From NCBI RefSeq assembly GCF_013464915.1, contig NZ_RAVT01000037.1, positions 17,442-68,181 on the forward strand: 50,740 nucleotides of DNA, written 5' to 3'. This DNA comes from Stenotrophomonas maltophilia (lineage in GTDB: Bacteria > Pseudomonadota > Gammaproteobacteria > Xanthomonadales > Xanthomonadaceae). Within the stretch, counting starts at the first letter, position 1. Each line of letters opens with the position of its first letter. The notes under the pieces are model-generated. The model searched no databases. It worked only from the letters and a program-made list of their open reading frames with translations, and was not told where the DNA came from. Below, one piece after another: positions 10,896 through 19,078 of the stretch. The position numbers and the translations under genes were made by a program.

Positions 10896-12155
10896 ATGTC
10901 TGTCAGTCGCAGTGCGATCAAGAAAGAGCCGGTGGCGCGCGCCACCATGGAACTGCAGCCGTTTGTCTGGGAGGGGACCGACAAGCGGGGCGTGAAGATG
11001 AAGGGCGAGCAGCTGGCCAAGAACGCCAACCTGCTGCGCGCCGAGCTGCGCCGCCAGGGCATCAACCCGGGCCAGGTCAAGCCCAAGTCGAAGCCTCTGT
11101 TCGGCGCTGCCGGCAGCCCGATCAAGCCGAAGGACATCGCCTTCTTCAGCCGGCAGATGGCCACGATGATGAAATCCGGCGTGCCGATCGTGTCGTCGCT
11201 GGACATCATCGCCAGCGGGCACAAGAACCCGCGGATGAAGAAGCTGGTGGACACCATCCGCACCGACATCGAAGGCGGCTCTTCGATGCATGAGGCCATC
11301 AGCAAGCACCCGGTGCAGTTCGACGAGCTGTACCGCAACCTGGTGCGGGCCGGCGAAGGCGCCGGCGTGCTGGAAACCGTGCTGGACACGGTGGCCACCT
11401 ACAAGGAAAACATCGAAGCGCTGAAGGGCAAGATCAAGAAGGCGCTGTTCTACCCGATCATGGTGGTGGTGGTGGCGATGCTGGTCAGCGGCATCATGCT
11501 GGTGTTCGTGGTGCCGCAGTTCGAGGACGTGTTCAAGAGCTTCGGTGCCGAGCTGCCCGCCTTCACCCAGATGGTGGTGAACCTCTCGAGATTCATGGTG
11601 TCGTGGTGGTGGCTGATGCTGCTGGTCGCGATCGGTTCGGCGGTCGGCCTGGTCATGGCCTACAAGCGCTCGCCGAAGATGCAGCATGCGATGGACCGGT
11701 TCGTGCTGAAGGTGCCGGTGATCGGGCAGATCATGCACAACAGCGCCATCGCCCGCTTCTCGCGCACCACCGCGGTGACCTTCAAGGCCGGCGTGCCGCT
11801 GGTGGAGGCGCTGGGCATCGTGGCCGGTGCCACCGGCAACACCGTGTATGAAGAGGCGGTGCTGCGCATGCGCGACGACGTCTCGGTGGGTTACCCGGTG
11901 AACATGTCGATGAAGCAGACCAACCTGTTCCCGCACATGGTCATCCAGATGACCGGCATCGGCGAAGAGGCCGGCGCGCTGGACGCCATGCTGTTCAAGG
12001 TGGCCGAGTACTATGAGCAGGAGGTCAACAATTCGGTGGATGCCCTGAGCAGCCTGCTGGAACCGATGATCATGGTGTTCATTGGTACCATTGTGGGCGG
12101 CATGGTGATTGCCATGTACCTTCCCATCTTCAAACTCGGCGCCGTCGTCGGATAA
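10896..12155 (+). CDS. pilC: Type IV pilus inner-membrane platform protein PilC
   Basis: Polytopic inner-membrane protein on which PilB acts to insert pilin subunits. The 419 aa contain two GspF/T2SSF repeats: the first around KDIAFFSRQMATMMKSG and the second around FSRTTAVTFKAGVPLVEAL. Each is followed by membrane helices such as the valine-rich segment IMVVVVAMLVSGIMLVFVVP. The start at ATG 10896 has GGGGAG six nt upstream, and the upstream in-frame extension is non-conserved intergenic sequence. pilD follows after 7 nt, indicating a pilC-pilD-coaE operon. Confidence 0.95.
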   Translation: MSVSRSAIKKEPVARATMELQPFVWEGTDKRGVKMKGEQLAKNANLLRAELRRQGINPGQVKPKSKPLFGAAGSPIKPKDIAFFSRQMATMMKSGVPIVSSLDIIASGHKNPRMKKLVDTIRTDIEGGSSMHEAISKHPVQFDELYRNLVRAGEGAGVLETVLDTVATYKENIEALKGKIKKALFYPIMVVVVAMLVSGIMLVFVVPQFEDVFKSFGAELPAFTQMVVNLSRFMVSWWWLMLLVAIGSAVGLVMAYKRSPKMQHAMDRFVLKVPVIGQIMHNSAIARFSRTTAVTFKAGVPLVEALGIVAGATGNTVYEEAVLRMRDDVSVGYPVNMSMKQTNLFPHMVIQMTGIGEEAGALDAMLFKVAEYYEQEVNNSVDALSSLLEPMIMVFIGTIVGGMVIAMYLPIFKLGAVVG

Positions 12156-12162
12156 CACATAC

Positions 12163-13026
12163 ATGGCTTTTCTCGACCAGCATCCTGGCCTCGGCTACCC
12201 CGCCGCGGCCGCCTTCGGACTGCTGCTGGGCAGTTTCCTGAACGTCGTCATCCTGCGGCTGCCCAAGCGGCTGGAATGGCAGTGGAAGCGCGATGCGCGC
12301 GAAGTCCTGGAGGAACCGGACTTCTATGAACCACCCCCACCGGGGATCGTGGTCGAGCCGTCGCACTGCCCGCACTGCAAGCACAAGCTGAGCTGGTACG
12401 AGAACATCCCGCTGTTCAGCTGGATCATCCAGGGCGGCAAGTGCCGCCACTGCAAGGCGCCGATCTCGCTGCAGTACCCGCTGGTGGAGGCGATGACCTC
12501 GCTGCTGGTGGTGGCCTGCGTCTGGCAGTTCGGCTTCGGCTGGCAGGGGTTCGGCGCCATCGTGCTGACCTGCTTCCTGATCGCGCTGTCCGGTATCGAC
12601 CTGCGCACCCAGCTGCTGCCCGACCAGCTCACCCTGCCGCTGATGTGGCTGGGGCTGATAGGCAGCATCGACAACCTCTACATGCCGGCCAAGCCCGCCC
12701 TGGTGGGCGCGGCGGTGGGCTACCTGTCGCTGTGGACGGTCTGGTGGCTGTTCAAGCAGCTGACCGGCAAGGAAGGCATGGGCCACGGCGATTTCAAGCT
12801 GCTGGCGGCCCTGGGCGCCTGGTGTGGCCTGAAGGGCATCCTGCCGATCATCCTGCTGTCCTCGGTGCTGGGCGCCATCATCGGCTCGATCTGGCTGTAC
12901 AGCCGGGGCCGTGACCGCGCCACGCCGATTCCGTTCGGCCCTTACCTGGCCATTGCCGGCTGGTTGTACTTCATGTGGGGTGCGCCGCTGGTGGAGCAGT
13001 ACATGGTGATGAGCGGGCTGCGCTGA
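12163..13026 (+). CDS. pilD: Prepilin leader peptidase / N-methyltransferase PilD
   Basis: Bifunctional inner-membrane aspartic protease that cleaves prepilin and type II secretion pseudopilin leaders and methylates the new N-terminus. The protein is 287 aa. Two CxxC pairs in the N-terminal cytoplasmic loop (CPHCKHKL and CRHCKAP) form the zinc-binding methylase region. The two catalytic aspartates are in GIDLRTQLLPD and in GHGDFKLLAALGAW (GxGD motif). The predicted topology has about eight helices. The start at ATG 12163 is 7 nt after pilC. coaE follows 11 nt later, a linkage common in gammaproteobacteria. Confidence 0.96.
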   Translation: MAFLDQHPGLGYPAAAAFGLLLGSFLNVVILRLPKRLEWQWKRDAREVLEEPDFYEPPPPGIVVEPSHCPHCKHKLSWYENIPLFSWIIQGGKCRHCKAPISLQYPLVEAMTSLLVVACVWQFGFGWQGFGAIVLTCFLIALSGIDLRTQLLPDQLTLPLMWLGLIGSIDNLYMPAKPALVGAAVGYLSLWTVWWLFKQLTGKEGMGHGDFKLLAALGAWCGLKGILPIILLSSVLGAIIGSIWLYSRGRDRATPIPFGPYLAIAGWLYFMWGAPLVEQYMVMSGLR

Positions 13027-13037
13027 GGGGAGGCCCC

Positions 13038-13649
13038 ATGAGCCGCTATGTGGTTGGCCTGACCGGTGGCATCGCCTCGGGCAAGAGTGAAGTGACCCGG
13101 CGCTTCGAAGCGCTGGGCATCGTGGTGGCCGATGCCGATCTGGCCGCCCGGGCCGTGGTTGCCGCTGGCAGCCCGGCGCTGGCCCGCATCGCCGGGCGCT
13201 TCGGCGCCGGCATGCTGCTGGCCGATGGCAGCCTGGACCGGGCGCGCCTGCGCGCCCACGTGTTTGCCGACCCGGCCGAGCGGACAGCGCTGGAAGCCAT
13301 CACCCACCCGGCCATCCGCCTGCTGATGCAGCAGCAGTGTGAGCAGGCCACCAGCCCCTATGCGATTGCAGCCATTCCGCTGCTGACCGAAGTGGGTGGG
13401 CGTGACGCCTACCCCTGGCTGGACCGGGTGCTGCTGGTGGATGCGCCGGAAGCGGTGCAACACGCCCGCCTGATGCAGCGCGATGGCATCGACGCCGCGC
13501 TGGCCGACCGGATGATCGCCGCCCAGGCCAGCCGTGCGCAGCGGTTGGCACTGGCCGATGACGTGGTGGTCAATGATGGGCGGCCGGAGGACCTGCAGGC
13601 GCAGGTGGAACGGCTGCATGCGCGGTATCTGGGGTTGGCCGGGGGGTGA
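13038..13649 (+). CDS. coaE: Dephospho-CoA kinase
   Basis: Catalyses the last step of coenzyme A synthesis, ATP-dependent 3'-phosphorylation of dephospho-CoA. The 203 aa carry the P-loop GLTGGIASGKS at residues 7-17, the substrate segment VVADADLAARAVV and the lid region DGIDAALADRMIAAQ. The start ATG is preceded by GAGGGGAGG. It is the last gene of the pilC-pilD-coaE cluster and is followed at once by a block of SMAG repeats. Confidence 0.95.
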   Translation: MSRYVVGLTGGIASGKSEVTRRFEALGIVVADADLAARAVVAAGSPALARIAGRFGAGMLLADGSLDRARLRAHVFADPAERTALEAITHPAIRLLMQQQCEQATSPYAIAAIPLLTEVGGRDAYPWLDRVLLVDAPEAVQHARLMQRDGIDAALADRMIAAQASRAQRLALADDVVVNDGRPEDLQAQVERLHARYLGLAGG

Positions 13650-13656
13650 GGCCTGG

Positions 13657-13840
13657 TTGCCGGCCAGCGGCCGGCACTACCGGAGCGCATCCACGCATGG
13701 CGTGGATCTACTGATCGGGCATCCGCGCATGGCGTGGATCTACTGATCGGGCGCCCATGCGCGGAGTGGATCTACTGTAGAGCCGAGCCTGTGCTCGGCT
13801 CCGGGGAGCCAATGCAGCCGAGCGCGGGCTCGGCTCTACA
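13657..13840. repeat. Cluster of six SMAG hairpins
   Basis: Consecutive GTAG hairpins: GCCGGCC type (13657-13680), three ATCCACGC-type copies in leftward orientation (13689-13712, 13720-13743 and a diverged 13752-13774), and an inverted pair of GAGCCGAGC type (13776-13801 and 13815-13840). They fill the gap between convergent coaE and the histidine kinase gene. Confidence 0.85.
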
Positions 13841-13852
13841 CGAGGCAGGCGC

Positions 13853-15220
13853 CTACAACGGCTTCGGCGAGAACGTCAGGGTGGCGATCACGCCACGCTC
13901 GCCACCGGGGCGCACGCTCACCTGCCAGCCGTACAGGTCGCACAGACGGCTGACGATCGACAGGCCGATGCCGCCGCCCTGCGAATGGCCGGCGTGCGTG
14001 CCACGGTAGCCACGCTGGAACAGCTTGGCCGCATCTTCCTCGCTCAGGCCCGGGCCGCTGTCGGTCACCGATACCGAATTGGTGCCCACGAAGACGCGCA
14101 CTTCGCCATCCTGCGAGTACTTCACCGCGTTGCCGATCAGGTTGCCCAGCGCCACCGACAGCGCCGCCTCGGGTGCATCGATCACCAGGTTGCGCTCGCC
14201 TTCCAGCAGCAGCTCCAGCGGCTTGCCGCCCAGCTGCGCGCGGTGCGCATCCAGCAGCTGCTCGGCCACGCGGGCCACGTTGCTGGTGCCCTGCCCGCGC
14301 TCGTTGCGCGACAGCAGCAGCAGCGCGCCGATCAGGTCGCTGCACTGCTGCTCGGCACGCTGGATGCGCTGCAGGCGCTGCAGTACCTTCTCGTCCAGGC
14401 CGGGCCGGGTCAGCAGCAGCTCGGTGGCACCGCGGATCACCGCCAGCGGCGTGCGCAGTTCATGACTGACGTCTGCATTGAACTCGCGGTCGCGCTGCAC
14501 GACTTCGGTCAGCCGCGAGGAATAGTCGTCCAGCGCCTGTGCCAGCTGCCCCACCTCGTCATCGGGAAAGCGCGGCGCCAACGGCTCGGGATCACTGGTA
14601 CCGCCACGGTACGCACGCAGCCGGGCGGCCAGGTCCGACACCGGCTTCATCACCTTCGACGCCGACCACCAGCCCAGCACCAGCGACAGCACGCTGAACA
14701 CCAGCACCGACAACACCAGCGCGCGGTTGAGCTGCTTGCCACCGCGTACGCTGTCGGTCATGTCATAGGCGAGGAAGAACCAGGCGTCGGGCGTCTTCCG
14801 CACGGCCAGCTTGTAGGAATACGGTTCGCCGTGTTCGTCGCCGCTGACGCTGTGGATGCCATCGGAGAAGCCCGCCCACTGCGCGCGCTCTTCACGCACC
14901 CGGTCGAACTTGTCCTTGGAATAGGCATACGCACGGATCTGCAGCACCGGCGCGTCCGGGTTGTGGCCCGGGTGTTCGTAGTAGCGCCGCGCGTACTCGT
15001 CGATGTTGCGGTTCATCAGCTCTTCCACCAGCTGGTTTTCCACGCGCAGGCGGGCCCAGTTGGTGGCGAACGCGAACAGTGTTGTCAGGCAGAAGCCCAA
15101 CAACACGAACGAGACGATGATGCGGCTGCGCAGGCGCCGCCGATATGGCGTGCGCCGGCGCTCCCCCTTGGTTGCCACGGAATCAGGCTTCCGGGGTGGC
15201 GATGCGGTATCCGATGCCAT
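13853..15220 (-). CDS. Sensor histidine kinase (OmpR-type partner)
   Basis: Inner-membrane kinase of 455 aa. A positively charged N-terminus precedes a first helix (IIVSFVLLGFCLTTLFAF, about residues 34-52). A periplasmic sensor domain of about 115 residues follows, then a second helix (LVLSVLVFSVLSLVLGWWSA) and a HAMP region. The phospho-acceptor is His253 in SHELRTPLAV. The catalytic domain shows NLIGNAVKYS, DSGPGLSEED and a glycine-rich GGGIGLSIV. Its first 38 nt overlap the end of the response-regulator gene, so the two are translationally coupled. The stimulus cannot be named. Context links it to two small exported proteins encoded upstream. Confidence 0.9.
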   Translation of the reverse strand: MASDTASPPRKPDSVATKGERRRTPYRRRLRSRIIVSFVLLGFCLTTLFAFATNWARLRVENQLVEELMNRNIDEYARRYYEHPGHNPDAPVLQIRAYAYSKDKFDRVREERAQWAGFSDGIHSVSGDEHGEPYSYKLAVRKTPDAWFFLAYDMTDSVRGGKQLNRALVLSVLVFSVLSLVLGWWSASKVMKPVSDLAARLRAYRGGTSDPEPLAPRFPDDEVGQLAQALDDYSSRLTEVVQRDREFNADVSHELRTPLAVIRGATELLLTRPGLDEKVLQRLQRIQRAEQQCSDLIGALLLLSRNERGQGTSNVARVAEQLLDAHRAQLGGKPLELLLEGERNLVIDAPEAALSVALGNLIGNAVKYSQDGEVRVFVGTNSVSVTDSGPGLSEEDAAKLFQRGYRGTHAGHSQGGGIGLSIVSRLCDLYGWQVSVRPGGERGVIATLTFSPKPL

Positions 15221-15860
15221 GGCGGGTCTGGATCAGCGGCACTTCAAACGGCTTGTCGACCACCGCACGCAGGCCATGGATATGCACGCGCAGCGAATCC
15301 GAGTCAGGCAGCTCCTCGCCCCACACGCGGGTTTCCAGCTCCTGGCGGGTCACCACCGCCGGCGCCGCTTCCATCAGCGCCTGCAGGATCTTCAGCGCGG
15401 TCGGATTGAGCTGCAGCAGCTTGCCCTGGCGGCGCACTTCCAGCGTGTCCAGGTTGTACTCCAGATCGCCGGTTTCCAGCACGCGGGTCTGCACGCCCTT
15501 GCCGCGGCGCGACAGGGCGTTCAGACGCACTTCCACTTCCTGCAGCGCGAACGGCTTGATCAGGTAGTCGTCGGCACCGGAATCGAAGCCGGCCAGCTTG
15601 TTGTCCAGCGAATCGCGGGCGGTCAGCATCAGCACCGGTGTCTGCTTGCGCGCTTCGTTGCGCAGCTTGCGGCAGACTTCGATGCCGTCCATGCCTGGCA
15701 GGTTGAGATCCAGCACGATCGCGTCGAACTCGTGCACCACGGCCAGATGCAGGCCGGTGACCCCGTCAGCCGCGAAGTCCACCGTATGCCCCCGGTCCTC
15801 CAGATAGTCGCCCAGGTTGGCCGCAATGTCGCTGTTGTCTTCGATTACCAGGATTCTCAC
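15183..15860 (-). CDS. OmpR/PhoB-family response regulator
   Basis: DNA-binding regulator of 225 aa partnered with the overlapping kinase gene. The receiver domain has the acidic pair in VIEDNSD, phospho-acceptor Asp51 in LDLNLPGMDG and Lys102 in YLIKPF. A winged-helix domain follows (LNPTALKILQALMEAAP ... RVHIHGLRAVVDKPF). The start is taken as the GTG at 15860 (V-R-I-L-V-I-E-D), with AGAGGT just upstream, because the receiver fold begins there. It lies 8 nt after the stop codon of the exported-protein gene 15869-16339, which implies co-transcription. Confidence 0.9.
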   Translation of the reverse strand: MRILVIEDNSDIAANLGDYLEDRGHTVDFAADGVTGLHLAVVHEFDAIVLDLNLPGMDGIEVCRKLRNEARKQTPVLMLTARDSLDNKLAGFDSGADDYLIKPFALQEVEVRLNALSRRGKGVQTRVLETGDLEYNLDTLEVRRQGKLLQLNPTALKILQALMEAAPAVVTRQELETRVWGEELPDSDSLRVHIHGLRAVVDKPFEVPLIQTRHGIGYRIATPEA

Positions 15861-15868
15861 TGTCACCT

Positions 15869-16339
15869 CTAATTGACTGTACTGCCGGCGCGCATGACCT
15901 GCCTCATGTCCTGCTGTGCCCGTTCCTTCTGCCGAGCGCGCTCGGCAACGGTCATGCACTGCGTCGTGGTCCGGTTGGAACCGATGGGCTTTTCACGTTG
16001 GCATATTAGACGACTATCTTCACGCGCCTGTGTCAAAACCGTGTTCACGACCTGCTGATCGTTGAAGACCTGGGTTTGCACCGGTTCAGGCATGGAATCG
16101 CGCGCCGGGTACTGCTCCACCGCTGCCCGCATGCGCGCCAGGGCGTCGTTGACGCGGGTGCGCTCGTCCTGCTTGAGTTCCGAATAGGTTTCGCCGTCCT
16201 TGAGCTCCACCTCGATACGCGCGATCTGCTGCTGCAGCGGCTGACCGGGCACGAACACCTCCTTGCCCCTGGATGCCGATGCGGTACTGACCAGGGCGAG
16301 TCCTGACAACAGGACGGCCGACATCAAAGCCTGTTTCAT
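15869..16339 (-). CDS. Small exported protein, Xanthomonadaceae-type (paralogue A)
   Basis: Function unknown. The 156-aa product begins with a Sec signal peptide (MKQALMSAVLLSGLALVSTASA). The mature part is charged and largely helical. Its C-terminal half has the pattern QVFNDQ-NTVLTQA-EDSRLICQ-GSN-CMTVAER, shared with the neighbour at 16429-16905. Two conserved cysteines (in LICQ and QCMTV) could form a disulfide. It is encoded 8 nt before the response regulator, so it is probably part of the same operon and acts in the periplasm with or downstream of the kinase. The start is set at the Met opening the signal peptide. Confidence 0.8.
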   Translation of the reverse strand: MKQALMSAVLLSGLALVSTASASRGKEVFVPGQPLQQQIARIEVELKDGETYSELKQDERTRVNDALARMRAAVEQYPARDSMPEPVQTQVFNDQQVVNTVLTQAREDSRLICQREKPIGSNRTTTQCMTVAERARQKERAQQDMRQVMRAGSTVN

Positions 16340-16428
16340 GGCAAACAAATCCTTGTCTGTGGCGAATCCCGACTCTATTCGCACCACCTTCACGCCAGCA
16401 AGTGCCAATGGTCGGGGCAGCGGAAGCC

Positions 16429-16905
16429 CTACCGCGAGCTGGCAGGGTTGAAGTTGTTGAAGGTGCGCTGGTCGTTCAACAGCGCCTTGCCCTTTTCCTC
16501 GATCCGGCGGCGCTCGGCCACCGTCAGGCAGCGGCTTTTGGGCATGTTGCTGCCGGTGCTGCGCGTGTGCTGGCAGATCTGCCGACTGTCCTCGTGGGCG
16601 CGGGTGAGCAGGGTATTGATCCGCTCCTGGTCGTTGAAGACCTCGCCCTGCACCTGCGGTGGCAGTTCCTGCAGGCTCTGGTGGCTGCCCATCCGCGCGG
16701 TGATCCGGGCCAGTGCCTGGCGCACCTCGCTGCGGTCATCAGCGGAAATCTCGCTGTAATCGCCATCATCCAGGGCCTTTTCGACCTGGCGCACCTGCTC
16801 GGCCACCGGCGACTGCCGGTCCATCTGCACAACGGATTTCTCCGGCTTGGCCGCAGCAGATCCGGCCAGACCCAGCAACAACGCGATCATCGTGATGCGG
16901 TACAT
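16429..16905 (-). CDS. Small exported protein, Xanthomonadaceae-type (paralogue B)
   Basis: Function unknown. The 158-aa paralogue of the preceding gene has signal peptide MYRITMIALLLGLAGSAAA and the C-terminal block EVFNDQ-INTLLTRA-EDSRQICQ-TGSN-CLTVAERRR, again with two conserved cysteines. The start has a strong GGAGG seven nt upstream. It is 89 nt upstream of paralogue A and probably opens a four-gene operon ending in the histidine kinase. The two proteins look like an old tandem duplication, conserved in the C-terminal half and diverged in the N-terminal half. Confidence 0.8.
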   Translation of the reverse strand: MYRITMIALLLGLAGSAAAKPEKSVVQMDRQSPVAEQVRQVEKALDDGDYSEISADDRSEVRQALARITARMGSHQSLQELPPQVQGEVFNDQERINTLLTRAHEDSRQICQHTRSTGSNMPKSRCLTVAERRRIEEKGKALLNDQRTFNNFNPASSR

Positions 16906-16987
16906 CGCCAGCCTCCGATCCATCCAGGAACGATGGGGGCCACTCTACGGCCGTCACGCTGCCTCCACAAGGGACACCGGGCAGGCA

Positions 16988-17022
16988 TAAAAAAGACCCA
17001 GGCGGTGCCCCCGCCTGGGTCT
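16988..17022 (-). terminator. Rho-independent terminator of rimK
   Basis: Perfect 12-bp stem AGACCCAGGCGG / CCGCCTGGGTCT (16994-17005 and 17011-17022), followed on the minus strand by a run of six U. It lies downstream of rimK and upstream of the small exported-protein operon, separating the two leftward units. Confidence 0.85.
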
Positions 17023-17151
17023 GAAGTTGTATCCCGATACCGATCCTGCTGAGAGGCAGAGCTGCGGTTCGCTGAAGCCTACGCGCGGGCCGATTAAAGG
17101 CTTGTTAAAGCCGGCCTCATCCGCCCATGAGAATTTCAAGCCATTGAATAG

Positions 17152-18030
17152 TCAAGGCTTTTTAAGCTTCTCCACGTGCTCGATGATGCGCGTGGCCACA
17201 TCCACCCCGCAGGCGGCCTCGATCCCTTCCAGCCCCGGCGTGGAGTTGACCTCCAGCACCAGCGGGCCGCGCGCGGAGCGGATCAGGTCCACCCCGCACA
17301 CCGACAGTCCCAGTGCCTTGGCCGACCGCACCGCCACCTGCTGCTCGGCACGGCTGGCCTTGGCCGCCACCGCCGTACCCCCGGCATGCAGGTTGGAGCG
17401 GAAGTCCCCTTCCGGCGCTTGTCGCTGCATCGAGGCCACCACCTGGTCACCGACCACGAAGCAGCGCAGATCGGCCCCCTTGGCTTCGCCGATGAACTCC
17501 TGCATCAGGAAATTGGCGTACAACCCGCGCAGGGCCTCGACAATGCCGCGGGAGGCGCTGGCCTTCTCGGTAAGGATCACGCCCCGCCCCTGGGTACCCT
17601 CGTTGAGCTTCACCACATGCGGCGGCGGGCCCAGCATGGACAACAGGTCGACGGTGTCGTCGGGGTTGTCGCCGAACACGGTGACCGGCATGTCGATGCC
17701 CCTGGCCGCCAGCAGCTGGTGCGCGCGCAGCTTGTCGCGCGAACGCAGGATCGCGTCGGACGGATTCGGGGTGCGTGCGCCCATCAGTTCGAACTGGCGC
17801 AGCACGGCCGTGCCATAGCGGGTGATCGAGGCACCGATGCGCGGGATCACCATGTCCACGCCGGTCATCGGCCGGCCCTTGTAGTGCATCGAAAAGCCAT
17901 CGGCGGCAATGCGCATGTAGCAGCGCAGCGGATCGAGGATGCGTACGGTGTGGCCGCGCGCACGTGCCGCCTCGACCAGCCGGCGGGTGGAATAGAGGGA
18001 ACTGTTGCGGGACAGGATGGCGAGCTTCAT
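17152..18030 (-). CDS. rimK: RimK-family ATP-grasp alpha-L-glutamate ligase
   Basis: ATP-dependent ligase that adds glutamate to a C-terminus; in E. coli the target is ribosomal protein S6. The 292 aa match the family length. The N-terminal [22 protein letters not shown], the pre-ATP-grasp segment [15 protein letters not shown], the ATP-grasp core ([16 protein letters not shown]) and the metal-binding [14 protein letters not shown] are all present. A long upstream extension of the frame is non-homologous, so the start is at the Met of MKLAILSRN. The gene stands alone with its own terminator. The true substrate in this genus is inferred from the family. Confidence 0.9.
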   Translation of the reverse strand: MKLAILSRNSSLYSTRRLVEAARARGHTVRILDPLRCYMRIAADGFSMHYKGRPMTGVDMVIPRIGASITRYGTAVLRQFELMGARTPNPSDAILRSRDKLRAHQLLAARGIDMPVTVFGDNPDDTVDLLSMLGPPPHVVKLNEGTQGRGVILTEKASASRGIVEALRGLYANFLMQEFIGEAKGADLRCFVVGDQVVASMQRQAPEGDFRSNLHAGGTAVAAKASRAEQQVAVRSAKALGLSVCGVDLIRSARGPLVLEVNSTPGLEGIEAACGVDVATRIIEHVEKLKKP

Positions 18031-18195
18031 CGCGGCAGGATCGGACGGCAGGCGCGCAGCATAGCGCGGGTGTGTGGCGGGCGGATGATGCCGCGCGGGC
18101 AGGCGATTCTGCGTGCCTGGCAGGGCTGTGCGAAGATGCCCTGCCGGCTGCAGGACAGGACACGGCCGGCCCATGCAAACCAAGGAGAACCACAG

Positions 18196-18561
18196 ATGCG
18201 AATGGGAATTCCGCTGTTGTTGCTGTTTGGCCTGGTGGGAGGCGCCGCAGATGTGCAGGCTGCGCCGACCCATGCAGTCTCCCGGCTCTACTTCGATGCC
18301 AACAACACCCTGATCGGCCAGGGCCTGCGCTACTGCACCGGCAGGACCCAGCACCAGGGCGTTGCCTCTCATGCCAATACCCGCTGGATCGATGTCTCCT
18401 ACGCGTGCCAGGGCGACTCGACCGACGTTTCCTACGGCAGCTGGGTGCCTGCGCAACTGCGGCAGGATTTCTGCACGCTGTATGACGCCTGCACATCGCT
18501 GATGCCATGGCCGGAACCCGGCCTGCCCGGCACCCTCGGCAACGGCTTCTACTCTGACTGA
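18196..18561 (+). CDS. Small exported cysteine-containing protein
   Basis: Unknown function. The 121 aa open with a signal peptide ([22 protein letters not shown]). The mature part of about 98 aa has four cysteines: [28 protein letters not shown]. The segment [19 protein letters not shown] resembles small secreted proteins grouped as DUF6289, in which a one-line change of state and a Cys pair recur; this resemblance is from memory and untested. AAGGAG at ideal spacing supports the ATG at 18196. It is transcribed divergently from rimK and upstream of the thioesterase gene, with no obvious shared operon. Confidence 0.7.
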   Translation: MRMGIPLLLLFGLVGGAADVQAAPTHAVSRLYFDANNTLIGQGLRYCTGRTQHQGVASHANTRWIDVSYACQGDSTDVSYGSWVPAQLRQDFCTLYDACTSLMPWPEPGLPGTLGNGFYSD

Positions 18562-18640
18562 CAGCCGCTGGCCGCCGTACCGTCTCCGGCGATGGCAGCG
18601 CCGTCGCCGGAGATTCCACCCGCTATGCCCCGGAGACTCC

Positions 18641-19078
18641 ATGCCACTGACGATCCTTCCGCGCTTCTCCGAAGTGGATGTACTCGGCCACGTCACCAAC
18701 ACCGCCCTGCCCGTCTGGTTCGAGGAAGGCCGCCAGGAGATCTTCCGGCATTTCAGCCGTGATTCCAGCATGCGCGACCTGGCGCTGATCCTGCGCCGCT
18801 ACGAGATCGACTTCCTGCAGCAGATACAGGCGGGGCACGAAGTGCGCATCGAGACCCGCATCGAGAGCATCGGCCGCTCCTCGCTGTCGATCGTGCAGCA
18901 GGCGTTCCAGTTCGAGGCCCTGGTGGCCAGCGGGCGCTGCGTGATGGTGCACTTCGACTACACGACCAACGCCTCGCGCGAGATCGATGCGGAGCAGCGC
19001 CGGGCGTTGTCGGGGCTGTTCACCGAGGAGTATGCGCAGTCGCTGCGGGAAACGAGCGCGAGGGCAGGCGCAGCCTGA
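18641..19078 (+). CDS. Acyl-CoA thioesterase, hot-dog fold (YbgC/4HBT-like)
   Basis: Predicted thioester hydrolase of 145 aa. The N-terminal motif [21 protein letters not shown] corresponds to the catalytic Asp region of the 4-hydroxybenzoyl-CoA thioesterase family (usual form D-x-x-G-H-V-N-N). It is followed by the helix and strands typical of a single hot-dog domain. The substrate cannot be predicted. The ATG at 18641 is supported by GGAG upstream. Its last 59 nt overlap the 3' end of the convergent gene at 19020-20207. Confidence 0.85.
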   Translation: MPLTILPRFSEVDVLGHVTNTALPVWFEEGRQEIFRHFSRDSSMRDLALILRRYEIDFLQQIQAGHEVRIETRIESIGRSSLSIVQQAFQFEALVASGRCVMVHFDYTTNASREIDAEQRRALSGLFTEEYAQSLRETSARAGAA

